Source of the DNA: Mercurialis annua
Lineage: Eukaryota > Streptophyta > Magnoliopsida > Malpighiales > Euphorbiaceae
Direction: 5' to 3'
DNA: 64,000 bases
NCBI RefSeq assembly: GCF_937616625.2
Contig: NC_065572.1
Span: forward strand, 72,414,653-72,478,652
The notes below the pieces were generated by a model. It worked only from the letters and a program-made list of their open reading frames with translations. It searched no databases and had not been told where the DNA came from. Made by a program: the position numbers and the translations under genes. Shown piece after piece: positions 36,807 to 49,576 of the stretch. The number at the start of each line of letters is the position of its first letter. Position 1 is the first letter of the stretch.

Positions 36807-39242
36807 TTATTGAACTGAATTTTCTTCAGCGGCTTGTATTATTGATTCTGCCATTTCGTCAAGACGGATCTTTTTATCAGATGCTTGTCGCTCAAAGTCA
36901 CTGTTGCGAGTTGTTTTCTTTCGTGATGATATAGAAGGTGACAAAAAGTCGGGTTTATGCTCTGTTGATTGAGGATGCAAAGGCTCAGAATCACGAGGTG
37001 GAGATGAAAAGCGCTCGAGCGAAGAAAATAGGGTGCTGCCAGATCTCTGCTGTTCCTCCAAAATCTGCTGCAGATATTTTGCATGTTCTTCTATTCGCAT
37101 CTGAATCGCCTTCTGCATCTGCCAAGGAGATAGATCATGGGAAGAGTTCAATCAAGGACATTAAAAGAACTGTTATGAGTCAAAATTCAAAGTGTGTCAA
37201 TAGGCAAATCTCCTGCGAACTTGGCAGTCCTGTAATTGTAGATCGGTAACAAAAACATTTACCTCACCAAGAAAACTTTTGAAGTTTTGAAATAAGTATA
37301 GTCATATCTCATGTGTCATATCAACAACAGAAATAAACAAAATCGAATATGAGATACAGCAATGAGTTACCTCGAGCTGTTCGTGCAGCTGTTTTTGCAC
37401 TTCCATTTGCATGCGCAGAGCCTCAGTGACATGCATTTTCCTGAGATTTGAAAAGGCAATGATGACTATTAAATAGCTTGTGGCGAGACAAAAAGAGCAG
37501 ATGGTTATCTATAATTCTGACAATATATATGGTAATATACGTGTTCATAATACTGAATCACCGACCCTTTCTTTCGGCTCTCACTTTCAATGCTACTAGA
37601 AGCTGCTTTCTTTTCTTCACATGAAGCCTTCTTCTCTACAGAAACAAATATAAGCGCTGAAAATTAGTGATTGTGCATAAGAAATTAGAAAATTAATTAT
37701 TGTAGAAAGGACATAATGATCAATCACCTTCTTTTTTCTCCGGCAAGTACTTGGCAACTCGATATTTCTGGGGAATGAAACAGACGTGTTACAATTAACT
37801 AATTTCAACAAAGATATGCAAGTCAAACTATACTAACAGCATACCTGTAAATGACTTTTCACATGATAGATCGTTAGACCTTCAACATTCATTAGTTTTA
37901 GTACAGCTTTTGGAGTAGCCTCTACATTTCAAAATAAACCAAAGATTTTCACTCAACTGAGTTTTTTAAATGATAAATTAAAATCTAATACTAATTTAAA
38001 AGAGCAGACTTCAAGAGCTCTACAAATATTAAAATCAAAATTATAGCAACCCTGCTTTTGGGTATGATAGGCAGCATAACATACTTTCAGCTCCACCAAG
38101 CTTGCTAGCAGCCTCTATAAAACATTCATGGAGCTCAGGCGTCCATCTCATTCTTGGCTTGTGCACAGCAGCTGGACAAGGAGAGGACTGACCTGAAAGT
38201 ACATCAACGGAAGGTACCACGGAGACAACATTCTGATTGCATGTGAATCCTGTAGCAGGTTCTGATGAAGCTTCAGGTGTTTTGCTACTTTCATAGATTT
38301 CCTAAATAACATACAGAAAACAAGCAGAGCATCAAGTCAAATTGAAAATTTATGCAGGTTAATGAATGACACATCCCAGACTTCTACTCAAAACTCAATT
38401 ACAGTAATATGCTTTTATAGTAGAAACAAAAATAAAAGTATATGTTCATGCTCTCTAGTTCATCATTGAACATAAAATCCCTCAAATTGAAAATATAATA
38501 TTAAAATATAGATATTATCCTACCATAGCATATCATTTGTAAACAACATAACAAATGATAGCTACATGGTACTTACATCAACTCCTGGATTTTCTCCGTG
38601 ATCTGTGATTGCTATATCAAGTTCATCCGACAAAAACTGTAGCTCCAATTGCTCTGTGAGATCTAAGTTGTCACTTGCACAATTCAAACCAAGAAAGCTA
38701 CTATCAGAAGCATCTACTGGCATATTAAAGAAGTCTTTCATCAGAGAACATGAATGTTCCTCATCATATGGACTGCTTAAATCCCCAGTGAGAAGAGGAG
38801 GAGATTTTGTTGTATCAACAGCTGAAACGGAAGGGCTATATGTAGAAGGATATGGAAGGAATGGCAAATTTCCTAGTTGCCTATTAGTTTCGGAGCTTGA
38901 TGAAGATGACTGGTATAAACTGGTGCAGAACACAGAAGAGCGCTGACATATGCTATTAGAATGCTGAATATGGGAAGCAGGAGACAGAGGGGTACCAGGT
39001 CCAGATAATAAGCAATCCCTTGGTGATTGGATTATTGATGTGTGCATGTTTTTTGGAGAATTGAAAGAGTCTGTCCGTGTGAACGGGGATGAATGTGCAG
39101 AACATTGGCTTGTCACAGAACTCTGACCTTCTGACTCGATGCTAAAAAAATCAAGAATTGGGGATACGGCAATGAGTAATGGCTGTGTGATTCCTTTACT
39201 TGACCCATTATGTAAAACAGATACAACACCATTGTGATTCAT
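36807..39242 (-). CDS. PHL6: MYB-CC transcription factor, PHL6-like (PHR1-like family), 7 coding exons
   Basis: Encodes about 483 residues. Exons in coding order: 39242-38577, 38301-38085, 37921-37845, 37767-37728, 37635-37566, 37440-37371, 37118-36807. The Ser-rich N-terminus is followed by a GARP/MYB-type DNA-binding domain starting [12 protein letters not shown] and ending with the SHLQKY motif, and then by the coiled coil of the MYB-CC group ([17 protein letters not shown] ... [17 protein letters not shown]). The RIEEHAKYL and AKYLPEKKE segments fit PHL6 better than PHR1. PHR1-like factors bind P1BS (GNATATNC) sites as dimers and tune phosphate-starvation genes; that role is from the family. 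Some MYB-helix positions differ from the usual consensus ([10 protein letters not shown]). The next gene to the right is NiaP, its neighbour in Arabidopsis too. Leader exons probably lie upstream, to about 40.5 kb. Confidence 0.88.
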
Positions 39243-39699
39243 ATTGACAGCTGAACTTTTATCTACCTATCAGATAAGCCTAATTCACATGCCACAGCTT
39301 GGTACAATATCCTTAGAGATGAAGACGATGAAACTTAAATCGACTCCAGAATTGAAGATGTTTACTTTGAATACTCTAATGACTAGCTCTGAATTAGTGT
39401 TTTCCTATTCTTCTCTTTTTTTATTTTTGTAATTTGTTTGCTAGCACTTGAGGTTACATTTTTGTAACCAAAATCTTGCTTCAACAGTAAGTATATGAAC
39501 CTGATGTTAGCTCATTTCAGTAACAAAACTACTGTATAAATTACAGAGAGAAATTGACCCCAATTATTATATGTGCAATCAGATCTAAAGCCAAAAAGAA
39601 TACCATCAAATGTATAACTGGATTAACAAAAATCAATCTTCTCTGCAAGAAACCTGTAAAGCAAAGTATTATGTTAGTAATTAACTGCAGAAATTTTTT

Positions 39700-39740
39700 T
39701 CAATGCAACCATTGCGCCATGTCATTCGTGCAACAAATCA
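39700..39740 (+). repeat. Fragment of short element, family CAACCATTGCGCCATGT
   Basis: CAACCATTGCGCCATGTC followed by ATTCGTGCAAC matches the ends found near 13700 and, inverted, at 32300-32330. Only one end was recognised here. Confidence 0.4.
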
Positions 39741-39896
39741 ACATGTGAAATTTTTAATGATTAAAAAAATAAGTAATGATTAAAAAATTCCCTATTACAA
39801 ATGCTTATTGGCTTGTTATAAGTATATGGGATGAACACTCTTAACTGCATCACTTAAATGTGAAACGGTGGCTAGTTCTCATATTTAATTGATCAT

Positions 39897-40031
39897 GAGA
39901 GATCATGTTCCATAAATTTACATCTTTCATCGTAAATGAACGGTGTAGATTAAAAGATATAAATTAACTTGAGTTTGAGAGGTCATGTTGGATAAATCTA
40001 CAAGTTTCATTGTAAATGAACAGTGTAGATT
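39897..40031 (+). repeat. Imperfect ~55-bp direct repeat, 80-bp spacing
   Basis: The units 39897-39951 and 39977-40031 share GAGAGRTCATGTT, ATAAATYTACA and TTTCATYGTAAATGAAC then GTGTAGATT. A further inverted part (ACCTCTCATGTTGTTC) lies near 40079-40095, so the whole may be a decayed MITE. Confidence 0.5.
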
Positions 40032-40839
40032 GACTTGAATTTAATTTATACTTTCAATTTGTAAATTTTCTGAATATGACCTCTCATGTTGTTCAAATGA
40101 ACTTGAGAGGATCTTAATCCGGCTAGTACTAGTTGGCTTTAACTTCCGTGACCAAGCATTCCGGAACAATTATAATGCTACGAGCATCAAGAAAGCCCAA
40201 ATCTCTACTCTTAAAGATGAACATTGACTTTACCACAATAGCCACATTTTCTTCCCATTATTCTAATTTCATGTAAACGAATGAATCTAAGTGAATTACT
40301 TCATGTTGAAGTTCCTAAACAAAAAATTTCAATTACTGTAAATTTGAATTATTACGGAATTTTACAATCTACACAGATTTAAAGACAGATAGAGAGAACG
40401 CGAGTCAAATACACACACACAAAAAATAACTACAGCAGGTTAGCTAGGCCGACCACCACTCAGAGTCGCAGCCAGACATGAGAGACTAACCTCTGAGACT
40501 CGTTGCTGCTGTTTCTGTTACATACACAATGAAGGAGGAAGTTTGTCGCCGCTAAAAAAATATACTCATGGATGCTCGTCGCCGCTAAAAATGTATGCCA
40601 ATGGTGGTTGCGAATTTTAGTAAAACTCAAGGAGGATGACGATGATTGATTTGTTCATTCATTTATCCATAAATGATGATGATAATGCTGCTGCTGCTGC
40701 AGTTTTAGTTTGGTTAATCTCACGCTCTTTGATTATGAGCGGTTGTTACGAACCAATGAGAGTTAAACTATTTTTTTCAGATCTTTTCATTGGCCATTAT
40801 AAGAATAGGAAAACATCTGACGTGAGCTACCCAACATAA

Positions 40840-41555
40840 GTGTAATTGGAATTTATGACTTTTAAGGCGTCAATGACGAGAAATTGACAAAACTGGATAA
40901 TTTTCTTTAACGGTCCCTCAATTTTGCCTCTCTATCTCGTTATAGTCTTGTTTTTTATTCTACTAATATTCTCCTTCAATTTCAATTTTATTTTTGATTA
41001 ATGAAATATGGGGAGTGTTGTGGAAAAAAAATAAGCCCACAACCTTATTAGAGTGTTGATGCATACTTATACCATCTGAGTTATAACTCATTCGTTCAAT
41101 TTTAATTTTATAATACAAGTGAAAAATATATTTCTTCATTTTAATTATATTTTCATCAATATATTCAGATATTTTAAGTCATGTGTGAACCATGTTAATA
41201 TATTTAAATACTTTTTAAAATGTTAATAGTTATTTTAACACTAGGGTATTTGAAATACAAATTAGATATGGAGATTGTATTTTTTTTAGAACACTATAAT
41301 TGGTTGTATATTGAAATCACATGAGAAATCATTATGTAGTACAATGCACCTGTCTTGATTTTTTTTAAACTAATAGTATGCGGAGTACATGCACTTTATT
41401 TCTCTAAAATAGAATCAGATGTCTAAAAAATTTAAAACATAGGTACTCAATATTAAAAATAGAAAAATGTATGACTTCAAAATTAAAAAGTGGGCAATTA
41501 TATGGATGCAACTATATAATTTGCCTAAAACATACTCAATAATAGCAATAATAAT
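40840..41555. other. AT-rich intergenic DNA, no gene seen
   Basis: No gene and no clear element boundary were found on either strand. Confidence 0.5.
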
Positions 41556-41556
41556 A

Positions 41557-41916
41557 AGGCCAAATGTCGTAAAAAGGCCAAACCTTTCATAAAAGTTTCA
41601 CAAAAGTCCTTACCTTTCAATTTTGTCGATTTTGGCCAAAAATAAATTATTTGGTTTCAATTGTGGCCAACTCTCAATTTGATTTCAATTTGCCTATGTG
41701 GCACCTATGTGCCTCCTATGTGGCATGCCAAATATTGAAAGGTTAGGACTTTTGTGAAACCAAATAATCCATTTTTGGCCAAAATCGACAAAATTGAAAG
41801 GTCGGGACTTTTGTGAAACCAAATAATCAGTTTTTGGCCAAAATCGACAAAATTGAAAGGTCAGGATTTTTGTGAAACTTTTGTAAAAAGTTTGGCCTTT
41901 TTACAACATTTGGCCT
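41557..41916. mobile_element. MITE with long TIRs and an internally duplicated arm
   Basis: The ends AGGCCAAATGTCGTAAAAAG and ...CTTTTTACAACATTTGGCCT are inverted copies, and the match continues through CACAAAAGTCC and TTTCAATTTTGTCGATTTTG. On the right arm the block from GACTTTTGTGAAACC to AAAATTGAAAGGTC is present in extra copies about 63 bp apart. The flanks are an AAT simple repeat, so the target duplication cannot be fixed, though a 9-bp AATAATAAT match is possible. Probably Mutator-like. Confidence 0.8.
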
Positions 41917-43315
41917 AATAATAATGATGTAGCAAAAGTCTAAAACTCACTAATACAACGATGTCATTAGCATACCCCACAATCCACTCAACAAGTTGTA
42001 CACAAGAATGAGCAACTTGGGATTTTTGTATTACATCTAATGCAGCCGAAACATGCATTCGTCCCCCGCCTTGTAAATGAAATTATTTAGTGGTGATTAA
42101 CACAACTAGCCAGCGACGAGGAGAATCAAAAATGGGAATTCTCACTCGACAATTACCAAAGGGCGTTGCAAGTTATTGGTGGGGAGGTCACTTTCTCAAT
42201 TATGTTTTGCGCTGTCAATTTTTTTTTTCTGTTTTTGGCCACAATCATTTCTTTGCAACTTAATTAAGAGTGTGCAAGAAACCTAAAAACCTTTTTTATT
42301 AACGAAGCGCAATTCAATTACCAAGAAGCGGAAATAAATTGAAGATTTTTCAACAACAAAATGAAATTATTTATGAGCTATATTAGTTTTATTTTTCATT
42401 ATTTGTCTTTTTTCTGAATGTTTTATTTTGTCCTTTTTATATGAAATGTTTGTTTGTCCTTTATCTGTGAAAGGTTTGATGTATCTTTTTTATGAAGGAG
42501 TTATCAAGTGGTGATTGAATGAAATGTTGTGAGTTTGTGGGTGATGGAAGAAGTTTGATCGAAGAATGAACGAAAACTGCACTTATTTAGCGAAACAGTT
42601 AGTAATTTATTTTTATTTTCGTTAGTAAAATCTGCGAATTAGGCAGCATGTTGTCTGTTTCATGTCAGGTCATGGGGTTTAGTTTTTAAACTATCCCGAA
42701 TTTCATACAAATGTAACTGTTTCATATTGAATTTAATGAGATTTGATGATTTAAAAAATAATTAAGAGTGTGCATTAGCGGATTCGATTTGCATAAATTA
42801 TAATATATATTTTAATTATTTGACATATTAAGAGTGTGCATTTGTTTTTTAGATGCTCTAACTGGTTCAAATCCAAAAATTTACATAGGGTTTGATTTTG
42901 TAACAACTAATCTAAATTCTATAAAAATTGATATGGAAATCAAAAAATTCAAAGGACTGGAATAAAAACATAAATGCTATTTTTTTAATTAATAATGTGA
43001 AGATGTACAAATAATAAAAAATTAATTGTTTATTGAAAACACATTCTTAAAAAAATCACATTCTAGCAAAAGCGAAGCTAGAAAATAATTTAGAAATGGG
43101 CAAAATAAAATGATTTTGCAAATATATAAAATTTGAAATATAAAATTAAATATTAAGGTGCTCAATAATCATTAAATAAACCTTTTATTTGCATATCTCG
43201 ATGAAACAATAAATGAATGAATTTTTGATTTTTTTATAGAAGTGGTCAATTGACCACCATAACGATGGCATCTCAATATCTTCGCCTAGATTCAACTTCT
43301 TATATTAATGTATAC
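41917..43315. other. AT-rich intergenic DNA, no gene seen
   Basis: Unstructured. No gene or defined element could be supported. The phrase AATTAAGAGTGTGCA recurs near 42262, 42760 and 42827 and may mark a decayed repeat. Confidence 0.45.
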
Positions 43316-43325
43316 ATAATAAAAC

Positions 43326-43842
43326 TAAGGTCTAATACATTAAAAAATTTCAATTTTATAACTCCTTTTCGATCTTATCCTAACGTTAAAATTTTGTCAA
43401 TTTTATCCTATTTGGCAGTTTATCGTTTTAATTGTATCTTCAAATATTAAAATGACGTCTTTTTCATTTGAAAAAAATTCAAAAACGTTCTCCATGTATA
43501 GCATATATTAATTGCATATGTTTAAAATTTATTTAGATTTAATTAAATTGATTAAAAAATTTAAATAAATTTTAATATGATTATGGTTTTTAGTTAGTTT
43601 TTAAAAATAAAGAATTTATTTGTACTTTTTTGAATGAAAATGAATTTAATTTTATCTTTAGACATGGCTAATTGAATGAACATCATTTAAGTGAAAAAAA
43701 ATTGACAAAACTTTAAAAATTGGGGTACAATTGAAATGATATAATGCGAAACAGAGTAAAATTAACAAATTTTCAATGTTAGAGTAGGATCGAAAAGGGG
43801 CTATAAAGTCGGAAATTTGTTAAAGCATTAGGCCTAAAAATA
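43326..43842. mobile_element. Mutator-like MITE with ~115-bp diverged TIRs
   Basis: The left arm (AGGTCTAATACATTAAAAAA) and the reverse complement of the right arm (AGGCCTAATGCTTTAACAAA) stay alignable for about 115 bp through CCCTTTTCGATC-like and TTTTGTCAATTTTA-like blocks. The 10-bp sequence ATAATAAAAC flanks both sides (43316-43325 and 43843-43852), consistent with a 9-10-bp duplication. The interior is non-coding and the arms are diverged, so the element is old. Confidence 0.7.
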
Positions 43843-44022
43843 ATAATAAAACGGCAAAAAATTAAGGCTTTAAGTACCTATAGAAAGCTAAAATATTCCA
43901 AAAAATACAACGTCAAAATTTGTTTTTAAAAAAATACAATTTGTACTTTTTTTGCAAAACTGACTTTTGCTATTCTCAAAATATTTTTTTAATCTCAAAA
44001 ATACGATTTTAGTTAACCAACA

Positions 44023-46381
44023 TGTCACGACCCAAAATATTGAGCCGCAACCGGCGCTAGGGAACGGGAGTGGTAGCTCCGAAACCCGTAGCAAGCCTTA
44101 AATCACTATTAATTTTTCGCAAATAATAAACAAATAACATAAAGCAACAGAAGCAAGTATACATAACATGTATACACAAACATTTACACTAACTGTTCTG
44201 TTATCCTCGCGGGCTCTAGTTACCGTACCTCGTACGAACTGGCCTCGCGGTACAATATATATCAGTTAGTGTATCCAACATATCACTGGCACCTAGTGCC
44301 GTGCACAACATATAAAACACGTAGCCTACAAAAACATATAAACTGGACAGCAAGTAATATGTACACTCAATGTGTACTGCTGTCTAGGCTACGACTCTGT
44401 CAACGCGGGACCACTACTGCAGCATTCACAGAAGTCAGAAACTAGACCTACACAGCTGACTTCTGGACTTCAAAATTGGCCTCTAGCTAGGTCCACATAC
44501 TAAGCACCTGAAAACATCAAAGGTGAGGGGTCAGTATTTGGGAAAATACTGAGTGAGTTCGCAGTTTACTAACGGTATTATTATAAAAACATAGCATCGC
44601 ATCTCAATAAAACAATAATATAAAACATATAAACATGTATTTGATCCGTGTGAAACTAATATCCTAGCATGCGACACATCTCTCGAATAATCATATATCA
44701 TTCAACCCAATCGTAAATATCAATTGCGAGTCCAACTCGCTGGTGGCCCAGCCACTCGATACGGGGACTTCCAGGCTACACCGTAGCCGAGTTCACTCTG
44801 CGTATCGAAATCATAACCCAATCGTAAATATCATATTCATCAACAGCTCCCAGCTGTGTCAAGTCATTTCTCAATGCAAACATACTAGACTGACTCGATA
44901 CTGGTGATCACACAGCCTATTGACACCCAATAGGTAGCTAGTTTCTTCGGATCGCATACTAGTTCTCGTATATACATTTGATAGAAACATATAATATTTA
45001 ATCAAATCATCTAACATGCGATGCGTAAAAACAGTATACATATCAATATAAAATAACTTTATATGTATAATACACGAAAGTAAAGAGCAACTCACAGTGA
45101 CCGCAATCCAATCACAAATATGGTCGATGGAATGTTATGCCCTTGCTATCCCACGTCTACTGACCTCTCTGCTCGCTGGCACGTCTGATAAATAATTAAT
45201 GTTTAATGATTAGACGTTAATCTCGTATTCCTATACGTATAATACTTTTAAGTTTTAGGGTTTAGTTTCATTTCGATGAAGTTTTAAGGAGTTTTCAAGG
45301 CAATGTGCAGGTGCTGCCTGCACACTGACACTGTTTAGCAAAACGACGATCTCTCCCAATTGAACCGTTGGATCGAGCTGAAATTTGACAGACGCTATCC
45401 TAAGAGGCAAATCTATAAACTGACCGTTGGGATTTTGAATCTGCCAAATTTTAGGTAGTGTGCGAACGCACACAATGAGTGTGCGAACGCACACCCTCAA
45501 ACTCAGGGAGTGTGCGAACGCACACTCAATGTGTGCGAACGCACACTCATGACAGCCCCCCGGAAAGTCGTTTTCCGGGGTTTTTCAACCATCCCGACGT
45601 GCTATACATTCAACTAAACAAAACCCGCATTTCGGTTTTCATTAAAACGCTATAATAACTTCAAAAACGTCGAATTCAAACCAATACTCAATCCTAATAC
45701 AAAACAGCCCTTTAATATCACTTTTCAACCAAATTTCTTGAAATTTACCTTGAAACGAGGCTTAGGATTGATAGAGAATTCGATTCTGAAGAAATCGCCG
45801 CGAAAATCACTTGAATCGGACGTCGAACGGCGAAACGGCGGCGAAACGACGGTATCGTCGAAAATTTCTCAATTTCTCTCGAAGTCTCTCAGCTCTCTGA
45901 TTCAATTTCTTTCTTTCTTATATCATTTGGCTAAAGTGCCATTTTAGTCCTTGTCCTTTTTGTTTCTTACCATTTATCGTTTAAACTTTTCAATCGTACG
46001 ATTTAGTCCATAACTAAATCGATAAACTCTTAAATTATTATTGTTACGTATTATTTATATCCGATAAATAATACGAAGCTCGATATTAACACTTTCCCGT
46101 CAAAATTCAATATTTCTATTTCCGACACAAAGTGGCTAAATTACCACTTTGGTCCCTGTACTTTATTTTGGAATTTTTTTTGACATTTTTCCTTTTAATT
46201 CCAATTCTAAATTTAGAATTGAAATATAACCTTAAATTTTCTCATAATTAATTTCTCAAAACCGACCTACTTGAAACTTATTTACTTTATCTTTTCAGAA
46301 ATTCTTCTGATATCACCATTATGGCGAATCAAAACTGGACACGTGGTCCAATTAGCTAATTAAATATTTTGGGGTATTACA
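44023..46381 (-). repeat. Left LTR (3' LTR in element orientation)
   Basis: On the plus strand it begins TGTCACGACCCAAAATATTG and ends GGGGTATTACA. It is near-identical to 50935-53293. It contains a cluster of four short palindromes (about 45456-45548) followed by a GC-rich hairpin. Open frames in it are short and unsupported. Confidence 0.97.
45456..45592. repeat. Four GTGTGCGAACGCACAC palindromes plus a GC hairpin in the left LTR
   Basis: The 16-mer GTGTGCGAACGCACAC (7-bp stem, AA loop), or a copy lacking one edge base, occurs four times within about 95 bp. Then comes CCCCGGAAA GTCGT TTTCCGGGG, a strong hairpin followed by TTTTT on the plus strand. The same cluster is in the right LTR. Confidence 0.9.
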
Positions 46382-46425
46382 TTCTTCCCCCCTTATAAAA
46401 ATTCGTCCTCGAATTTTCATAAATT
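46382..46425 (-). other. Polypurine tract and relic of the pol 3' end
   Basis: On the minus strand, AAGGGGGGAAGAA directly precedes the LTR start TGTAATACCCC: the polypurine tract that primes plus-strand DNA synthesis. Just before it, AATTCGAGGACGAATTTTTA is the sequence commonly seen at the end of pol in Tekay/Del-type chromoviruses. This is the main reason for the lineage call. Confidence 0.8.
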
Positions 46426-49400
46426 TTGTTGGGATCTTAACTTATCCTTACAGTTTCCTTGACGTCCATTAATACGTTTTGATCACAGCTTTCCTTTTAT
46501 TTAACTTTAGTTTTCCTTGCACATCTATAACTTCATACTTGTTGCTAAACGATTGTCTATTCAACTCTTGATAGTTGCTTGCTGTTAAATCGTTGAGAAT
46601 TCTCTTACTGGTACCTTCGTCTCATCTGTTATCTTTTTCGAGATATAATGGTTCTTGGACGTATTCTTGATGTCATAGTCCTTACATCATTGCCACCTAG
46701 TTGTCACTAATCCTAATCTAATGTTTTCTCATTTCATCATTTCATTGTTAGTAGCCATAGGGTTGCTACTCGTCTCCTTTATATGTGAATGGTCACGACG
46801 TGCCAATTCATCTTAATGACGTACTTACTTTATACGTATTTCTATGAATATTTCCTCTCGTAATCATAACATGCAGTTATGATCTTTACTATCGTCTGTA
46901 ATTATCACTTTCCTTTCTTAACTGGTTCTTGTTATTTCTCACTCCTTTCTATCATTCTCTGATACTTCATTCTTCATTAACCAATCTTTCTCAACTTGCA
47001 CTATGTTTAATACTTTCACTTTTTCTTAACGTAGCTAAACTTGATACTCTTTTCACTATCTTCCATTTCTCTTTCCTTTGCTCCTTTAATTTATCGTGAA
47101 CTTCACGTCGTTCTGTTGGTCGTGATCCTTCATCCTTTACTGTTGTCTTAAACGTTTCATTTCACGTTACTTTTAATCGTATGGCTTGTACAGTTGCCTT
47201 TGTTACTAATACTATTCGTATTCTTATCCTTTTCACTTCTCTCTCAGTACCCTTTTGAGGTACGTTTTGAGTCTTTTATTGACTTTCTAGTCAAAGCTGT
47301 CTTACCTTTGTGTTACCGTTCCTTTTTCATGATGATCTCGTAAGAATCTCATATGTTTCTTTAACATTTAACTATTTCAAGAATCCTTGTCGTTAGTTAG
47401 CCTTTGCTTAACTTCATCTTTACCTTTAATCTTTAACAGATTCAGTAGATTCTCAATAACTTATTTACTTTCTTTATCGTTATTCCTTCTTACTGTATAA
47501 ACAACTTTCTTTTTCATCTTACACTTCTACTTCTTGCTTCTGAGTAGTTCCACTATTTTATTCTCACCCTTCAAGGTATTGGCTCAATACTGGTTATGAT
47601 CGTTTCTTAACTTGTCCTTATTTTGTCTTTTATCTTCTTCTTGAAGTGTTCTCGATCACTCTTAGCATTTAGATCATACTTGACTTTGCAACTTCCAAAA
47701 TTAGGGAATAGTTTCGATTTTTGTTGTTCTACACTCCTTATGCTTCTTTAGAACTTATAACATGGTTCTAACTGTCTTTAAATACCTTGATCTCTTTATA
47801 CTAATACCACCTCTCGTTCTTATGACATTGTGGCTTCTTAGATACAATTCACTCCTATATGTCCTATAGTAATGAAGTATCATCTTGTCCTTTACTTACT
47901 GTATTCATTACGTTCTTCCTTTATTTATAATATCTCCATTAATGCTGTTCCACTCTGATAATCCTTCTGACGTATTTCTAGAACCTTCCACTTCTCTATT
48001 TATCTTACTAAATGTTAAGGGTATATGAGTTCCTTCAGTATACTTTCTTTCATATTATCCACCATTCTTACATTTACTGACATGTATACCTATACGTGTG
48101 CTTTTCTCCTTATACTAGAGTTTCATAACTTAACTCTTCTCCTTTCTGTTAACACCACTTATAACTCTTAATGCTGATATTAGTGACTTCACTTAATATC
48201 AGTCAATTAGCATTACTTATCTTTTGATCTATCTAATTTCAAACTTTCACGTCTTACAAGATTATCTTCTTCGTCGTTTCGTATTCCTTCTCCTTCTGCT
48301 TCTGTATCTTCAAACACTGATATTGATAAGGTTATATATCCTTAAATATCACTTGAGATTCATCACTCAAATTATCATCTTCTCGTCCCTTATACTTCCA
48401 ATTTCCTTTCTCTAGAATATTTCTCGTTCGCTACGTTACTTATTTCACCATAGGAATAATCCTTATACTCTTCATCCTTGCGTATTTGTTACGTTTCTTT
48501 CGTCTAACATGACTCTCCGTCATTTCATCCTTTATTTTATCATAAGGATAGTTACTATATACTTAAATATTGCCAGCGCATTGCATCTTGATTGCGTTCT
48601 CTCTCCGGCAATAACTCCTCGTTCACATTTCACTGTAGCTCCCTTAACATTATTGCAATTATCATTAACAGGGCTTTATTCTGTTATTGGGATTTGCTTT
48701 TAAATTTTATTCTTATTTACTAAGAACATTTTATTATCCGCCGCAGAGTTTCACATCTGAGTTCACTTACTAACAAAAGATTTCAAAACATTCTTTGGCT
48801 GGCCAGCTCTTTTAAACCACTTTTCATAAATCGTTTAAAATCATTAGTACAACTGTAGCTCATAGTGATGATACCTCTCATCACCAAGGAGTTGCTCGAA
48901 ATCGCATTTTCTTTATCATTGTAAAGATATGATGCGTGATCTATATTTTGAAAATCATTTCCTTATGCATTCCTATCATGATTATGCAATGTCATATGCG
49001 ATGTCTGAGCACAATTGTATTTTGAAAAATCTTAAAATTTTTCATAAAATCGTAAGTTACTCTAGATTGCACACTCTGCGACTATTAACAGCTTTCTTTA
49101 TACTTATTGGGTACATTTTAAATTTTTGTATTGCTGTCATTTTTCTGACTATTCGTCTGTCATATCATTTCTTTCTTCATATCTCCGATAACTTAATTTA
49201 ATTCAACATTTTTTTACTGCTGTAATTACCACAACCACTTCTTTAACACTTTGTACCATGTCCTATACAAACGCAGGTACCGAGGTTTCACATCGATTCC
49301 CTGTTGGTAACCCATCTCTTTCTTCACAACTTCTAGAACGTAACACAGGAATTACGTTCGCGATAAATGTATTATTTGTCGTTTATTATGTTATTGTTTT

Positions 49401-49570
49401 GTAAGTTATGTTTATATATTCATTTCTTAAGCACGTGTTTGTCAATATCGCTTCCTATAGGCCCTACCTATCTGAGGTATTATCCTATAGGTACATTCTA
49501 CTCGTTATGCTCTATCATGCATGCAGTAAACATATACACAACAATGCAACATATAAACACAAATACTCAA
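46426..49570 (-). other. Non-coding interior of the LTR element
   Basis: About 3.1 kb, strongly pyrimidine-rich on the plus strand (purine-rich in element orientation), with stops in all frames and no recognisable retroelement domain. This matches large non-autonomous derivatives whose pol was replaced by non-coding sequence. Confidence 0.7.
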
Positions 49571-49576
49571 AGCATA

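Larger units (their letters stand above)
39243..40620 (-). other. 5' leader and promoter region of the MYB-CC gene
   Basis: No coding exon is seen. A GC-richer stretch at 40430-40620 with repeated TCGCCGCTAAAAA looks like the leader or promoter start. An internal direct repeat (39897-39951 and 39977-40031) and a short-element fragment (about 39700-39740) are transposon-derived. Confidence 0.4.

Noticed and set aside
36938..37249. 103-codon forward frame
   Set aside because: Antisense to the last exon of the MYB-CC gene.
44871..45095. Short reverse frame present twice (also 51783-52007)
   Set aside because: Both copies lie in the LTRs and are duplicated only because the LTRs are; no recognisable product.
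45456..45550. CRISPR-like array of palindromic repeats
   Set aside because: Plant nuclear LTR sequence with irregular, very short spacers; it is a palindrome cluster inside an LTR, duplicated in the other LTR.
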